A stretch of DNA of 64,000 nucleotides from Pseudomonas ekonensis (GTDB taxonomy: Bacteria > Pseudomonadota > Gammaproteobacteria > Pseudomonadales > Pseudomonadaceae): assembly GCF_019145435.1 (NCBI RefSeq), contig NZ_JAHSTS010000002.1, forward strand, positions 1,054,001-1,118,000, written 5' to 3'. A program made the position numbers and the translations under genes. The notes under the pieces were generated by a model that was given only the letters and a program-made list of their open reading frames with translations, was not told the DNA's origin and did no database searches. Each line of letters starts with the position of its first letter. Position 1 is the first letter of the stretch. Of this stretch, positions 9,831 to 19,277 are shown in pieces.

Positions 9831-9857
9831 ATAGACTCGGGCTTTTCGCAAAAGTTC
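9831..9857 (-). promoter_or_regulatory. AlgU (sigma-22/RpoE-type) promoter of algU
   Basis: On the minus strand GAACTT (9857-9852) is followed by 16 bases and TCTAT (9835-9831). This matches the AlgU/RpoE consensus GAACTT-N16-TCTGA closely. It points into algU, as expected for the autoregulated promoter known in P. aeruginosa. Confidence 0.88.
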
Positions 9858-10219
9858 TCCCCCTCCAAGCAAGTTTCCTGCGGGGCTCTGATTAGGCACG
9901 CACGAAAAACGCAGCGCGGAATGAACCGGCTGCGCGAATAATCTTGTCATCGGTCCGCCGGCAGGAACCCGACCTCAGGTTCCGCTTCGAAGCCGACACT
10001 GTCCCTTGTCTCAGGCACCTGTCTATTGATCTTGGGCCCTTGGCAAAAGTTCCAAATATTTATAGCCGCGCCATACCGACATTGGGCGACCATGAGCGGA
10101 AAAAGTGTGTTTCATCCCCGATACAGCCGTCTTTTTGCAATGTCTGCCAAAAAGGCATCCGACGAAACGTTCGGATTTTCCCGTCACGGTAGTTTCACAA
10201 TGCCATATCGGCCCGGCTA

Positions 10220-10246
10220 TTGTGCCGATCCCCCCCTCTATATACT
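10220..10246 (+). promoter_or_regulatory. Candidate sigma-70 promoter for nadB
   Basis: TTGTGC (10220-10225) and TATACT (10241-10246) are separated by 15 bases, about 85 bases before the nadB ATG. The -10 hexamer is good, while the -35 and spacing are weak, so this is tentative. Confidence 0.35.
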
Positions 10247-10330
10247 AGTGGGCTGTGTGGCGGTCCCGACGTGCCGATCCAGCTGTCTTGCGCCACCCCC
10301 GACCCGGGTCGCTTTGAGCGGAATCCTGAA

Positions 10331-11947
10331 ATGAGCCAACAGTTTCAACACGATGTTCTGGTCATTGGCAGCGGCGCTGCCGGTTTGAGTCTTGCGCTGA
10401 CCCTGCCGGGTAATTTGCGCATCGCCGTGCTGAGCAAGGGCGATCTGGCCAACGGCTCCACCTATTGGGCCCAGGGCGGCGTTGCGGCCGTGCTGGACGA
10501 CACCGACACCGTCGAGTCCCACGTCGACGACACCCTGAACGCCGGCGGCGGCCTGTGCCATGAAGACGCAGTGCGCTTTACGGTCGAACACAGCCGCGAA
10601 GCGATCCAGTGGCTGATCGATCAAGGCGTGCCCTTCACCCGCGACGAACACTCCAGCGGCGAAGACGGCGGCTTCGAATTCCACCTGACCCGCGAGGGCG
10701 GCCACAGTCACCGGCGCATCATCCACGCCGCCGACGCCACCGGCGCGGCGATTTTCACGACGCTGCTGGCCCAGGCCAAGGAGCGCCCCAACATCGAACT
10801 GCTGGAGCAGCGGGTCGCCGTCGACCTGATCACCGAACGCCGACTGGGCCTGGACGGCGACCGCTGCCTCGGCGCCTATGTGCTCAACCGCCGCAGCGGC
10901 GAAGTCGACACCTACGGCGCCAGGTTCGTGATCCTGGCCTCCGGCGGTGCAGCCAAGGTCTACCTCTACACCAGCAACCCCGACGGCGCCTGCGGCGACG
11001 GCATCGCCATGGCCTGGCGGGCGGGTTGCCGGGTGGCGAACCTGGAGTTCAACCAGTTTCACCCCACCTGCCTGTATCACCCGCAGGCCAAGAGTTTCCT
11101 GATCACCGAAGCCCTGCGCGGCGAAGGCGCCCACCTGAAGCTGCCGAACGGCGAGCGCTTCATGCAGCGCTTCGACCCGCGCGCCGAACTGGCGCCCCGG
11201 GACATCGTGGCCCGGGCCATCGACCATGAAATGAAGCGACTGGGCGTGGACTGCGTCTTCCTGGACATCAGCCACAAGCCCGAAGCCTTCATCAAAAGCC
11301 ACTTCCCGACCGTCTACGAACGCTGCCTCGGGTTCGGCATCGACATCACCCGACAGCCGATCCCGGTCGTCCCGGCGGCGCACTACACCTGCGGCGGCGT
11401 GATGGTCGATCAACAGGGCCGCACCGACGTGCCGGGCCTCTATGCCATCGGCGAAACCAGTTTCACCGGCCTGCACGGCGCCAACCGCATGGCCAGCAAC
11501 TCGCTGCTGGAGTGTTTCGTCTACGCCCGCTCGGCAGCGGCCGACATCCTCGGCCAACTGGACGACATCCGCGTGCCCAGCGCCCTGCCCGCCTGGGACG
11601 CCAGCCAGGTGACCGATTCGGACGAAGACGTGATCATCGCGCACAACTGGGACGAGCTGCGGCGATTCATGTGGGACTACGTCGGCATCGTGCGCACCAA
11701 CAAGCGCCTGCAGCGGGCCCAGCACCGCGTGCGCCTGCTGCTGGACGAGATCGACGAGTTCTACAGCAACTACAAGGTCAGCCGCGACCTGATCGAACTG
11801 CGCAACCTGGCGCAGGTGGCGCAGCTGATGATCCGCTCGGCCATGGAGCGCAAGGAAAGCCGCGGGCTGCATTTCACCCTCGACTATCCGCAGCTGCTGC
11901 CCGAAGCGCTGGACACTATTCTGGTGCCGCCCACCTACGCCGGCTGA
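10331..11947 (+). CDS. nadB: L-aspartate oxidase
   Basis: A 538-residue FAD enzyme that oxidises L-aspartate to iminoaspartate, the first step of de novo NAD synthesis with quinolinate synthase NadA. The Rossmann FAD motif GSGAAG is at residues 13-18. The substrate-binding [11 protein letters not shown] segment lies near 120, and the succinate dehydrogenase/fumarate reductase-type C-terminal helical domain begins near 430. The frame opens upstream of the promoter candidate, but the ATG at 10331 is the only start with family-like sequence ([18 protein letters not shown]). It converges with ygfX, and the two 3' ends overlap by 32 bases. The nadB-algU divergent pairing is a Pseudomonas hallmark. 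Confidence 0.97.
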   Translation: MSQQFQHDVLVIGSGAAGLSLALTLPGNLRIAVLSKGDLANGSTYWAQGGVAAVLDDTDTVESHVDDTLNAGGGLCHEDAVRFTVEHSREAIQWLIDQGVPFTRDEHSSGEDGGFEFHLTREGGHSHRRIIHAADATGAAIFTTLLAQAKERPNIELLEQRVAVDLITERRLGLDGDRCLGAYVLNRRSGEVDTYGARFVILASGGAAKVYLYTSNPDGACGDGIAMAWRAGCRVANLEFNQFHPTCLYHPQAKSFLITEALRGEGAHLKLPNGERFMQRFDPRAELAPRDIVARAIDHEMKRLGVDCVFLDISHKPEAFIKSHFPTVYERCLGFGIDITRQPIPVVPAAHYTCGGVMVDQQGRTDVPGLYAIGETSFTGLHGANRMASNSLLECFVYARSAAADILGQLDDIRVPSALPAWDASQVTDSDEDVIIAHNWDELRRFMWDYVGIVRTNKRLQRAQHRVRLLLDEIDEFYSNYKVSRDLIELRNLAQVAQLMIRSAMERKESRGLHFTLDYPQLLPEALDTILVPPTYAG

Positions 11948-12368
11948 ACTTGAGGCGGACCCGCAGGCGACGGTGCACGTCAGCCGCCTGCGCGTCGCGG
12001 GGCACGCAGACCGACCGCGTGCGCCGTTCGCCCCGCAGGCGGAAACGCAGCACCACGATCAGCGGCAGCGCCAGGCTGTCCGGCCGCAACTGCACCGGCT
12101 GCCAGCCATCGGCGCGGTTCCACAGCTGCCAACCGTCCGCGTCGCGACGCAAACCGCTGAAGGCCTTGGGATGGCTGAGAAGAATCTGACGCGGCAACAC
12201 CCACGCGGCATGGGCCAGACAAGCGAAAGCCCCGGACAGGCTGGCCCAGAGCGGCACGGACAGACAAAAAACAGCCCCCAGGGCGAACGCCTGGGTCAGC
12301 AGGTACGCCGCCAGCAGTTGCCCTGAGGCCTGCCAGCGGCATTCGAACGCATCACTTGGGCTGGACAC
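11916..12368 (-). CDS. YgfX/CptA-family small membrane protein
   Basis: A 150-residue protein whose frame starts at a GTG (12368) 17 bases inside the end of sdhE. Two hydrophobic segments (about residues 16-36 and 38-56) are followed by a basic, arginine-rich soluble tail. Size, topology and position next to sdhE match YgfX/CptA. In E. coli this was described as an inner-membrane partner of SdhE and, controversially, as a toxin acting on MreB and FtsZ. No ATG is available in frame, so GTG initiation with translational coupling to sdhE is inferred. Its 3' end overlaps nadB tail to tail. Confidence 0.75.
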   Translation of the reverse strand: MSSPSDAFECRWQASGQLLAAYLLTQAFALGAVFCLSVPLWASLSGAFACLAHAAWVLPRQILLSHPKAFSGLRRDADGWQLWNRADGWQPVQLRPDSLALPLIVVLRFRLRGERRTRSVCVPRDAQAADVHRRLRVRLKFSRRRWAAPE

Positions 12369-12606
12369 GGTCCAGGATCATGCGAACCATGCGCTGCAGC
12401 TCCGGATCGTCGGACTCGCTGCGTTCCATGAACCAGCCGAACATGTCCTGGTCCTCGCATTCGAGCAGACGGACATACAGTGCGCGATCCACGTCGTTCA
12501 GGTTCGCGTAGACCTCTTTCACGAACGGCACCAGCAGCACGTCCAGCTCGAGCATGCCACGGCGGCTGTGCCAAAAGAGGCGGTTCAGTTCAACTTGTTC
12601 GACCAT
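12352..12606 (-). CDS. sdhE: FAD assembly factor SdhE
   Basis: An 84-residue SdhE/YgfY/CptB protein that promotes covalent flavinylation of succinate dehydrogenase SdhA and of fumarate reductase. The conserved RGxxE motif is present in [14 protein letters not shown] (residues 13-26), and the acidic C-terminal half ([13 protein letters not shown]) is typical. The ATG at 12606 follows GGAGCG. It overlaps ygfX by 17 bases, forming a two-gene operon, and is divergent from ygfZ. Confidence 0.93.
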   Translation of the reverse strand: MVEQVELNRLFWHSRRGMLELDVLLVPFVKEVYANLNDVDRALYVRLLECEDQDMFGWFMERSESDDPELQRMVRMILDRVQPK

Positions 12607-12755
12607 GGAGCGCTCCTCAAATAGGCCGCAAGTATACAGGCCGGGCGCGTGCCGAACAGTCAGCTTTGGTCGGCCACCACCGATCCTTTATGAACTATCC
12701 ATTTCAACGTGCCCCCCTTATGATGTGCCCCAGTCTCTTTACCCTGCGATGACCC

Positions 12756-13697
12756 ATGGCCGATTCTGCTTTTTTCTGCACCCTGTCACATGAAGGCGTT
12801 CTCGCGGTCCGCGGCGCGGATGCCGGCAAGTTCCTGCAAGGCCAGCTGACCTGCAACATCAACTACCTGAGCGACAGCCAGTCCAGCCTCGGCGCCCGCT
12901 GCACGCAAAAGGGCCGGATGCAGTCCAGCTTCCGCATCCTGCTCGAAGGCGACGGCGTGCTGATGGCGATGGCCGGCGAACTGCTGGAGCCGCAACTGGC
13001 GGACCTGAAAAAGTACGCGGTGTTCTCCAAGTCCAAACTGACCGACGAAAGCGCAGCCTGGGTGCGCTTTGGCCTGGTTGACGGGGACGCGGCCCTGACC
13101 GGGCTTGGCCTGGCCCTGCCGGCCGAGACCGACAGCGTGGCGCGCCACGAAGGCCTGATCGCGGTTCGCGTCTCGCCGGATCGCGCCGAGCTCTGGGGGC
13201 CCGCCGATCAGACGGACGCCATCAAGGCCCGTCTGTCCGCCGCATTGCCCGAAGGCGACCTGAACGGCTGGCTGCTGGGCCAGATCCGCGCCGGCATCGG
13301 CCAGGTCATGCCGAGCACCCGCGAGCTGTTCATTCCGCAGATGCTCAACCTGCAGGCCGTCGGCGGCGTGAGCTTCAAGAAAGGCTGCTACACCGGCCAG
13401 GAAATCGTCGCCCGCATGCAGTACCTGGGCAAGCTCAAGCGTCGTCTGTACCGCGTCAGCCTGGAGGCCGGCGAACTGCCGCAACCCGGCACCCCGCTGT
13501 TTGCGCCGAGCCACGGCAGCGCCATCGGCGAAGTGGTGCTGGCCGCCCGCGCCGAACACAACATCGAACTGCTCGCGGTGCTGCAAGCCGAAGCCGCCGA
13601 CGAGGGCGATGTGCATCTGGGCACGCTCGAGGGCCCGGCGCTGCAATTGCTCGACCTGCCTTACGAACTGGATCGCGACCGCGAGATCCAGCGCTGA
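12756..13697 (+). CDS. ygfZ: Folate-binding protein YgfZ (Fe-S enzyme maintenance)
   Basis: A 313-residue member of the YgfZ/GcvT-like family. It uses tetrahydrofolate and supports the activity of some Fe-S enzymes, including the tRNA-modifying MiaB. The diagnostic KGCYTGQE motif is intact with Cys211, and the GQLTCNI segment lies near residue 29. The start at 12756 is the only sensible ATG. The HDOD gene follows after 34 bases on the same strand. Confidence 0.93.
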   Translation: MADSAFFCTLSHEGVLAVRGADAGKFLQGQLTCNINYLSDSQSSLGARCTQKGRMQSSFRILLEGDGVLMAMAGELLEPQLADLKKYAVFSKSKLTDESAAWVRFGLVDGDAALTGLGLALPAETDSVARHEGLIAVRVSPDRAELWGPADQTDAIKARLSAALPEGDLNGWLLGQIRAGIGQVMPSTRELFIPQMLNLQAVGGVSFKKGCYTGQEIVARMQYLGKLKRRLYRVSLEAGELPQPGTPLFAPSHGSAIGEVVLAARAEHNIELLAVLQAEAADEGDVHLGTLEGPALQLLDLPYELDRDREIQR

Positions 13698-13731
13698 GCG
13701 CGGCCTTTGGTGCAAGACCTAGAGAAACGAC

Positions 13732-14553
13732 ATGAGCGAGCTGGCGGATAAGGTCCAACAGGATTTGGTTGAGGCCATCGACAACGATGATCTGGTTCTG
13801 CCGACCTTGCCGGAAGTGGCCCTGCAGATCCGCAAGGCCGCCGAAGACCCGGAGATCAGCGTCAGCGACCTGAGCAAGGTGATCGGCCGGGACACGGCAC
13901 TGTCGGCGCGCCTGATCAAGGTGGTCAACAGCCCGCTGCTGCGCGCGACGCAGGAAGTCACCGACCTGCACACGGCCATCACCCGGCTGGGCGTCAACTA
14001 CAGCAGCAACCTGGCCATCGGTCTGGTGATGGAGCAGATTTTCCACGCCCGCTCCGACGTGGTGGAGCAGAAGATGCGCGAAGTCTGGCGCAAGAGCCTG
14101 GAGATCGCCGGGGTCAGCTACGCGCTGTGCCGCCGCCACACCCAGCTCAAGCCCGATCAGGCCGCCCTCGGCGGGTTGGTGCACCAGATCGGCGTCCTGC
14201 CGATCCTGACCTACGCCGAAGACCACTACGAGCTGCTGTCGGATCCGGTCAGCCTCAACCACGTGATCGACCACATTCACCCGCTGCTCGGCGACAAGCT
14301 GTTGCGTGTCTGGGAGTTTCCGGAACGCTTGGTGGAACTGCCGGGGCTGTACCAAGACTTCAAGCGGGAGTCGGCCGAGATCGACTACGTCGATCTGGTG
14401 CAGGTGGCCAGCCTGTACTGCCACAAGGACACCGAGCACCCGTTCGCGCGCATCGACCCGTTCAGCGTTCCGGCGTTCCGCAAACTGGGGATCGACACGG
14501 AGAACAAAGAGATGTGCGCGGATCTGGAAGAATCACGCTCGATGTTCTACTGA
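13732..14553 (+). CDS. HDOD domain protein
   Basis: A 273-residue protein made almost entirely of an HDOD domain (about residues 20-225), a degenerate HD-superfamily fold that lacks the metal-binding HD residues and usually acts in signalling or as a scaffold. Typical segments are LPTLPEVALQIRKAAEDPE and SARLIKVVNSPLLR near the N-terminus. No catalytic or receiver domain is attached. It is probably co-transcribed with ygfZ and converges on tctE, with a REP-like palindrome between. No specific partner is evident. Confidence 0.88.
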   Translation: MSELADKVQQDLVEAIDNDDLVLPTLPEVALQIRKAAEDPEISVSDLSKVIGRDTALSARLIKVVNSPLLRATQEVTDLHTAITRLGVNYSSNLAIGLVMEQIFHARSDVVEQKMREVWRKSLEIAGVSYALCRRHTQLKPDQAALGGLVHQIGVLPILTYAEDHYELLSDPVSLNHVIDHIHPLLGDKLLRVWEFPERLVELPGLYQDFKRESAEIDYVDLVQVASLYCHKDTEHPFARIDPFSVPAFRKLGIDTENKEMCADLEESRSMFY

Positions 14554-14564
14554 CGCCCTGTGGC

Positions 14565-14582
14565 GCGGGAGCTTGCTCCCGC
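14565..14582. repeat. REP-like palindrome between HDOD gene and tctE
   Basis: GCGGGAGC-TT-GCTCCCGC, perfect 8-bp arms. It belongs to the same GGGAGCTTGCTCCC family seen at 34810, 43165 and 60060. It lies between convergent 3' ends and could also act as a terminator. Confidence 0.7.
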
Positions 14583-14621
14583 CGGGTTGCGAAGCAGCTC
14601 CGATGCCATGCCACAACAGCC

Positions 14622-16007
14622 TTATCCGGCGATGAAGCTGACCCTGACCTTCAACCCCCCGTGCTCGCCATCATGCAGCGAGATCTGCGCCAGGTGCGCC
14701 CGGCAGATCTCGCCGACGATCGCCAGCCCCAAGCCCGATCCTGCCACCTGCTGGTTGCGCCGGTAGAAACGCTCGAACACCCGGTCGCGCTCGTGCAGCG
14801 GAATCCCCGGACCGTCGTCCTCGACCTCCAGCACCGCCGGCGCCGTGACCCGCAGGATCACGTTGCCGCCCGGCGGCGTGTGCGCCAGCGCGTTGTCCAC
14901 CAGGTTGCTCAGCAGTTCGTTGAGCAGCGTCGGCTCGCCACGCAGCCACACCGGCTGATCCGCCTCCAGCGCCAGCGCGACGCCTCTGGCGTGGGCCAGC
15001 GGCGCCATGGCCATGCCCAGCTCCCGGGCCAACTGGCTCAGGTCGAGCAGCTCGGCGCCGCCCTCGGCGATGGCCCGGGCGCCGTTTTCCACCCGTGCCA
15101 GCGACAGCAGTTGGTTGGCCAGGTGGGTCAACCGGTCGGTGCTTTGCGCCGAGGACTGCAAGGTGTCGTGCCAGACCTGCGGCTCGTTCGAGCGCAGGCC
15201 CAGCTCGAGCCGCGCCTTGAGCGCCGCCAGCGGCGTGCGCAATTCGTGCGCCGCGTCGGCGATGAACTGCGCCTGTCGCTCGAACTGCCCGCGCAAGCGC
15301 TCGGTGAAATGGTTGAGCGCCCGCACCAGCGGCCACAGCTCACGCTGCACCTGCACCAACGGCAGGGGCCGCAGGTCGTCGGGCTGACGTTCCTCCACCG
15401 CCGTACGCAAGCGCTCCAGCGGCCGCAACGCGGCGCTCACCGCGAACCACACCAGCAGCAACGCGCCGCCGGCCAGCATGCCCAGGCGCAGCAGCGTGTC
15501 GGCCGCCAGGCTCTGGGCCATGCTGACCCGCGCTTCGTCGGTCTCGGCGACGCGGATTTCCGCCATGCCGTTCATGTTCGGTTCGCTGACCGCCTTGAGC
15601 AGGCTCACCACCCGCACGTTCTGCCCGCGGTAGGTGGCGTCGTAGAACCGCGCCAGGGCCGGGTAGCTGTCGGTGCGCGGCGTGCCGGGCGGCGGACCGG
15701 GGAGGTTCTCGTAGCCGGAGATCAGCTTTTGGTGGATGTCGTTGACCTGGTAGTAGATGCGCCCGGCGCTGTCGTAGGCGAAGGTGTCGAGGGCCACGTA
15801 AGGCACGTCGGCGCTGAGGCTGCCGTCACGCTGCGAAAGGCCGGCGGCGATGGTGCGGGCCGACGCCAGCAGCGTGCGGTCGTAGGCGGTGTCGGCCGCT
15901 TCACGCCCGTTCCAGTAGGCGCTCAGACCGCTGGCGAGCATCAGTACCACCAGCAGCAGCGCCAGGTTCCACAGCAACCGCCAGCGCAGACTGCCGGGCT
16001 TATGCAT
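14622..16007 (-). CDS. tctE: Sensor histidine kinase TctE
   Basis: A 461-residue membrane sensor kinase paired with TctD. A membrane segment lies at about residues 14-30, followed by a periplasmic sensor domain (about 35-175) and a second membrane segment near 175-195. A HisKA region has the phospho-acceptor His254 in ADAAHELRTPL, and the ATPase domain has the N box LVDNALAHTPPGG and the G box DDGPGIP. The frame starts 10 codons earlier, but the ATG at 16007 (MHKPGSLRWR) overlaps the tctD stop by 8 bases, the usual coupling. By family and context it senses tricarboxylates such as citrate. Confidence 0.9.
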   Translation of the reverse strand: MHKPGSLRWRLLWNLALLLVVLMLASGLSAYWNGREAADTAYDRTLLASARTIAAGLSQRDGSLSADVPYVALDTFAYDSAGRIYYQVNDIHQKLISGYENLPGPPPGTPRTDSYPALARFYDATYRGQNVRVVSLLKAVSEPNMNGMAEIRVAETDEARVSMAQSLAADTLLRLGMLAGGALLLVWFAVSAALRPLERLRTAVEERQPDDLRPLPLVQVQRELWPLVRALNHFTERLRGQFERQAQFIADAAHELRTPLAALKARLELGLRSNEPQVWHDTLQSSAQSTDRLTHLANQLLSLARVENGARAIAEGGAELLDLSQLARELGMAMAPLAHARGVALALEADQPVWLRGEPTLLNELLSNLVDNALAHTPPGGNVILRVTAPAVLEVEDDGPGIPLHERDRVFERFYRRNQQVAGSGLGLAIVGEICRAHLAQISLHDGEHGGLKVRVSFIAG

Positions 16008-16671
16008 CACGGCTTTCCAAGAGGTAACCCAGCCCACGGAAGGTCACGATCGCCACCGCTTGCCCGTCGAGCTTCTTGCGCAGGCGGTGCACGTAGATTT
16101 CGATGGCGTCAGGGCTCGCCTCCTCGTCCAGGCCGAACACCTGCGCCGCCAGTTGCTCCTTGCTCATCACCCGCCCCGGCCGCGCAATCAGCGCTTCGAG
16201 CACGGCTTGTTCGCGGGAGGTCAGCGTGAGCAGCTCTTCGCCGAGGGTGAAACGCCGGGTGTCGAGATCGTAGGCCAGCACGCCGCAGCGCTGTTGGCGT
16301 TCGCCGCCGAGCACGCTGCGGCGCAGCAGGGCCTTGACCCGCGCCTCCAGCTCGGTGAGTTCGAACGGCTTGGCCAGGTAATCGTCGGCGCCGAGATTGA
16401 GGCCGTGCACCCGATCCTTGACGTCGCTGCGGGCCGTCAGCATCAGCACCGGCAGGTTCTTGCCGCGTGCGCGCAGGCGCGCCAGCACCTCGAAACCGTC
16501 CATGCGCGGCAAGCCCACGTCGAGGATCGCCATGGCGTATTCCTCGCTGCCCAGCGCCAGGTCGGCGGCCACGCCGTCGTGCAGCACATCCACGGTCAGA
16601 CCGGTGCCCTTGAGCGCCTGCGCCACGCTTTCGGCGAGCGGCAAATGGTCTTCGACGAGCAGAACACGCAT
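16000..16671 (-). CDS. tctD: Response regulator TctD (OmpR family)
   Basis: A 223-residue OmpR/PhoB-type regulator. The receiver domain has acidic residues at 7-8, phospho-acceptor Asp51 (AILDVGLPRMDG) and the conserved Lys in YLAKPFE. A winged-helix DNA-binding domain occupies about 125-220 (EIYVHRLRKKL). It is first in the tctDE operon and divergent from opdH. Direct repeats in the shared upstream region fit an OmpR-type binding site. In P. aeruginosa and Salmonella, TctDE controls tricarboxylate uptake. Confidence 0.9.
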   Translation of the reverse strand: MRVLLVEDHLPLAESVAQALKGTGLTVDVLHDGVAADLALGSEEYAMAILDVGLPRMDGFEVLARLRARGKNLPVLMLTARSDVKDRVHGLNLGADDYLAKPFELTELEARVKALLRRSVLGGERQQRCGVLAYDLDTRRFTLGEELLTLTSREQAVLEALIARPGRVMSKEQLAAQVFGLDEEASPDAIEIYVHRLRKKLDGQAVAIVTFRGLGYLLESRDA

Positions 16672-16760
16672 GGAACCTCACCTCATTCAGGGGGTGGCCG
16701 ACGCCACTCTTTGGCGCGGAGTTTACCGCCGCCACCGCCGCTGTGAAGCCCGAAAACCGT

Positions 16761-16790
16761 GAAAGTCAACTGAAAGGTTAGCGAAAGGTT
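16761..16790. promoter_or_regulatory. Three phased direct repeats, candidate TctD operator
   Basis: GAAAGTCA (16761), GAAAGGTT (16772) and GAAAGGTT (16783) recur at exactly 11-base steps in the tctD/opdH divergent region. Tandem half-sites one helical turn apart are the typical binding pattern of OmpR-family regulators. Assignment to TctD is inferred from position. Confidence 0.6.
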
Positions 16791-16908
16791 GGGCCGTTAG
16801 AGTCGGGCAACGGAATGTTTCGACTTCCGTCGCTGCCGCACACAGCGCTGCGAAAAACGCCACGAAGCGTTTTCGACCAATAAGAACAATAAACGGAGTA
16901 CAGCACCC

Positions 16909-18201
16909 ATGCAGTCCTTGCAGAGCCGGGCCTTCGCGCCTGTCCGCCCTTCCCGCTTCAGCCGCACCGCCCTCGCCGGCGCCGCCGCCCTTGCCGGTTT
17001 TTCCCCGCTGAGCCATGCCGACTTCATCAAAGACAGCAGCGCCACCTTCGAAACCCGCAACATGTATTTCAACCGCGACTTCCGCGACGGCACCAGCGCC
17101 CAGCAATCCAAGCGGGACGAATGGGCCCAGGGCTTCATGCTCAATCTGCAGTCGGGCTACACCGACGGCACCGTGGGGTTCGGTGTCGATGCGCTGGGCA
17201 TGCTGGGGGTCAAGCTCGACTCGAGCCCGGACCGCACCGGCACCGGCCTGCTGCCGACCCACGATGACGGACGCGCGGCGGACGAGTACGCCAAGCTCGG
17301 CCTGACCGGCAAGGTCAAGATCTCCGCCACCGAACTTAAGATCGGCAGCCTGATCCCGGAACTGCCGGTCCTCAAGCCCAACGACGGGCGCATCCTGCCG
17401 CAGACCTTCGAAGGCGGCCTGCTGACCTCCAAGGAGATCAAGAACCTGACCTTCACCGGCGGGCGCCTGGAGAAGGCCAAGGACCGCGACAGCACCGATT
17501 TCGAGGACATCGCCCTCAACAACAAGAACGGCCGTTTCGCCGGCACCGTCGCCGGCAAGCACTTCGACTTCGGCGGCCTGGACTACAAGTTCACCGACAA
17601 GATCACCGGCAGCTACCACTTCGCCCAGCTCGCCGAGGTCTACAACCAGCACTTCCTCGGCCTGGTCGCCTCGCAGCCGATGGGCCCCGGCACCTTCGCC
17701 ACCGACCTGCGGTTCGCCCTCAGCGACGACCAGGGCGCGGCCCGCGGCGGCAAGATCGACAACCGCTCGCTCAACGGCCTGGTCAGCTACGCCCTGAGCG
17801 GCCACAAGTTCACCGCCGGCTACCAGCACATGTCCGGCGACAGCGCGTTCCCTTACGTCGACGGCAGCGACCCGTACCTGGTCAACTTCGTGCAGATCAA
17901 CGACTTCGCCGGCGCCGAAGAACGCTCCTGGCAAGCCCGCTACGACTTCGACTTCGCCAGGCTCGGCATCCCCGGCCTGAGCTTCATGACCCGTTACCTG
18001 AGCGGCGACAACATCCAGCTCAAGAACGGCGACGAAGGCAAGGAGTGGGAGCGCAACACCGAGATCAAATATGTAGTACAAAGCGGCGCCCTCAAGGACG
18101 TCGCCGTGCGCCTGCGCAATGCCACCTACCGTTCCGACTACTCCGCCCGCGACGCCGATGAAGTGCGTCTGCTGGTGAGCTACAGCGTTGCCCTTTGGTA
18201 A
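16909..18201 (+). CDS. opdH: OprD-family porin OpdH (tricarboxylate channel)
   Basis: A 430-residue outer-membrane channel of the OprD family. It has a long signal peptide (about 37 residues, ending SHA), then FIKDSSATFETRNMYFNRDF, the family-typical start of the barrel, and an aromatic C-terminus (SYSVALW) as needed for BAM recognition. It is divergent from tctDE and followed after 39 bases by tctCBA. That context, the same as P. aeruginosa opdH, supports tricarboxylate (cis-aconitate/citrate) uptake; the sequence alone says only OprD family. Confidence 0.9.
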   Translation: MQSLQSRAFAPVRPSRFSRTALAGAAALAGFSPLSHADFIKDSSATFETRNMYFNRDFRDGTSAQQSKRDEWAQGFMLNLQSGYTDGTVGFGVDALGMLGVKLDSSPDRTGTGLLPTHDDGRAADEYAKLGLTGKVKISATELKIGSLIPELPVLKPNDGRILPQTFEGGLLTSKEIKNLTFTGGRLEKAKDRDSTDFEDIALNNKNGRFAGTVAGKHFDFGGLDYKFTDKITGSYHFAQLAEVYNQHFLGLVASQPMGPGTFATDLRFALSDDQGAARGGKIDNRSLNGLVSYALSGHKFTAGYQHMSGDSAFPYVDGSDPYLVNFVQINDFAGAEERSWQARYDFDFARLGIPGLSFMTRYLSGDNIQLKNGDEGKEWERNTEIKYVVQSGALKDVAVRLRNATYRSDYSARDADEVRLLVSYSVALW

Positions 18202-18240
18202 TTCAGTACGTCCATAACAACAACTCCCAAGGAGACATAG

Positions 18241-19218
18241 ATGAACTTATCACTGCGTAAAATCGCTCTGGCCGCCGGCCTCATGGTGTTCGCCGGCCAG
18301 TTGATGGCCGAACCCAAACGCCCGGAATGCATCGCGCCGGCCTCCCCCGGCGGCGGTTTCGACCTGACCTGCAAACTGGCGCAGAGCGCGCTGGTGAACG
18401 AAAAGCTGCTGACCAAACCGATGCGCGTGACCTACATGCCCGGCGGCGTCGGCGCGGTGGCGTACAACGCGGTGGTCGCCCAGCGTCCGGCCGATGCCGG
18501 CACGCTGGTGGCCTGGTCGAGCGGTTCGCTGCTGAACCTGGCCCAGGGCAAGTTCGGCCGTTTCGATGAGACCAACGTGCGCTGGCTGGCGGCGGTCGGC
18601 ACCAGCTACGGCGCCATCGCGGTGAAAAGCGATTCGCCCTACAAGACCCTCGACGACCTGGTCAAGGCGCTGAAGAAAGACCCGAGCGCCGTGGTGATCG
18701 GCTCCGGCGGCACCGTCGGCAGCCAGGACTGGATGCAGACCGCCCTGATCGCCAAGGCCGCCGGGATCAACCCGCGCGACCTGCGCTATGTCGCCCTCGA
18801 AGGCGGCGGCGAGATCGCCACCGCCCTGCTCGGCGGCCACATCCAGGTCGGCAGCACCGACATCTCCGACTCCATGCCGCACATCCTCAGCGGCGACATG
18901 CGCCTGCTGGCGGTGTTCGCCGAGAACCGCCTCGACGAGCCGGAAATGAAAGACATCCCGACCGCCCGCGAGCAAGGCTACGACATCGTCTGGCCGGTGG
19001 TGCGCGGCTTCTACCTGGGGCCGAAGGTCAGCGACGAAGACTACGCCTGGTGGAAAGCCTCCTTCGACAAGCTGCTGGCCTCGGACGAGTTCGCCAAGCT
19101 GCGCGATCAGCGCGAGCTGTTCCCGTTCGCCATGACCGGCCCGGAACTGGACACCTACGTGAAGAAGCAAGTCGCGGACTACAAGGTGCTGGCCAAAGAG
19201 TTCGGCCTGATCCAGTGA
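18241..19218 (+). CDS. tctC: Tripartite tricarboxylate transporter substrate-binding protein
   Basis: A 325-residue periplasmic binding protein of the TctC/Bug family that captures tricarboxylates for the TctAB membrane complex. The signal peptide is MNLSLRKIALAAGLMVFAGQ, cleaved after LMA (about residue 23). The ligand-loop motif SPGGGFDLTCK follows near residue 35, and a conserved GSGGTVGSQDW segment is near 158. The start has AAGGAG 7 bases upstream. It is the first transporter gene after opdH and is followed by a stem-loop before tctB. Confidence 0.93.
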   Translation: MNLSLRKIALAAGLMVFAGQLMAEPKRPECIAPASPGGGFDLTCKLAQSALVNEKLLTKPMRVTYMPGGVGAVAYNAVVAQRPADAGTLVAWSSGSLLNLAQGKFGRFDETNVRWLAAVGTSYGAIAVKSDSPYKTLDDLVKALKKDPSAVVIGSGGTVGSQDWMQTALIAKAAGINPRDLRYVALEGGGEIATALLGGHIQVGSTDISDSMPHILSGDMRLLAVFAENRLDEPEMKDIPTAREQGYDIVWPVVRGFYLGPKVSDEDYAWWKASFDKLLASDEFAKLRDQRELFPFAMTGPELDTYVKKQVADYKVLAKEFGLIQ

Positions 19219-19235
19219 TCGTCTCTGTCTAGCGT

Positions 19236-19262
19236 CCATGGCCCCGCCCGGCGGGGTCATGG
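19236..19262 (+). other. Stem-loop between tctC and tctB
   Basis: CCATG...CCCCGC and GCGGGG...CATGG form a long near-perfect stem around CCG, with no U-run. In this position it may stabilise the tctC 3' end or attenuate, giving more binding protein than membrane subunits. Confidence 0.5.
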
Positions 19263-19277
19263 CATAGGAGTTCCCTC

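Larger units (their letters stand above)
9772..10330. promoter_or_regulatory. Divergent algU/nadB regulatory region
   Basis: This 559-base non-coding gap separates algU (minus) from nadB (plus). It holds the AlgU-dependent promoter at 9831-9857 and a sigma-70-like candidate at 10220-10246. Several open frames cross it, but none has a convincing start or recognisable sequence. The stretch at about 10050-10150 is less GC-rich than its surroundings and may contain further promoters, which I cannot resolve by eye. Confidence 0.5.
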
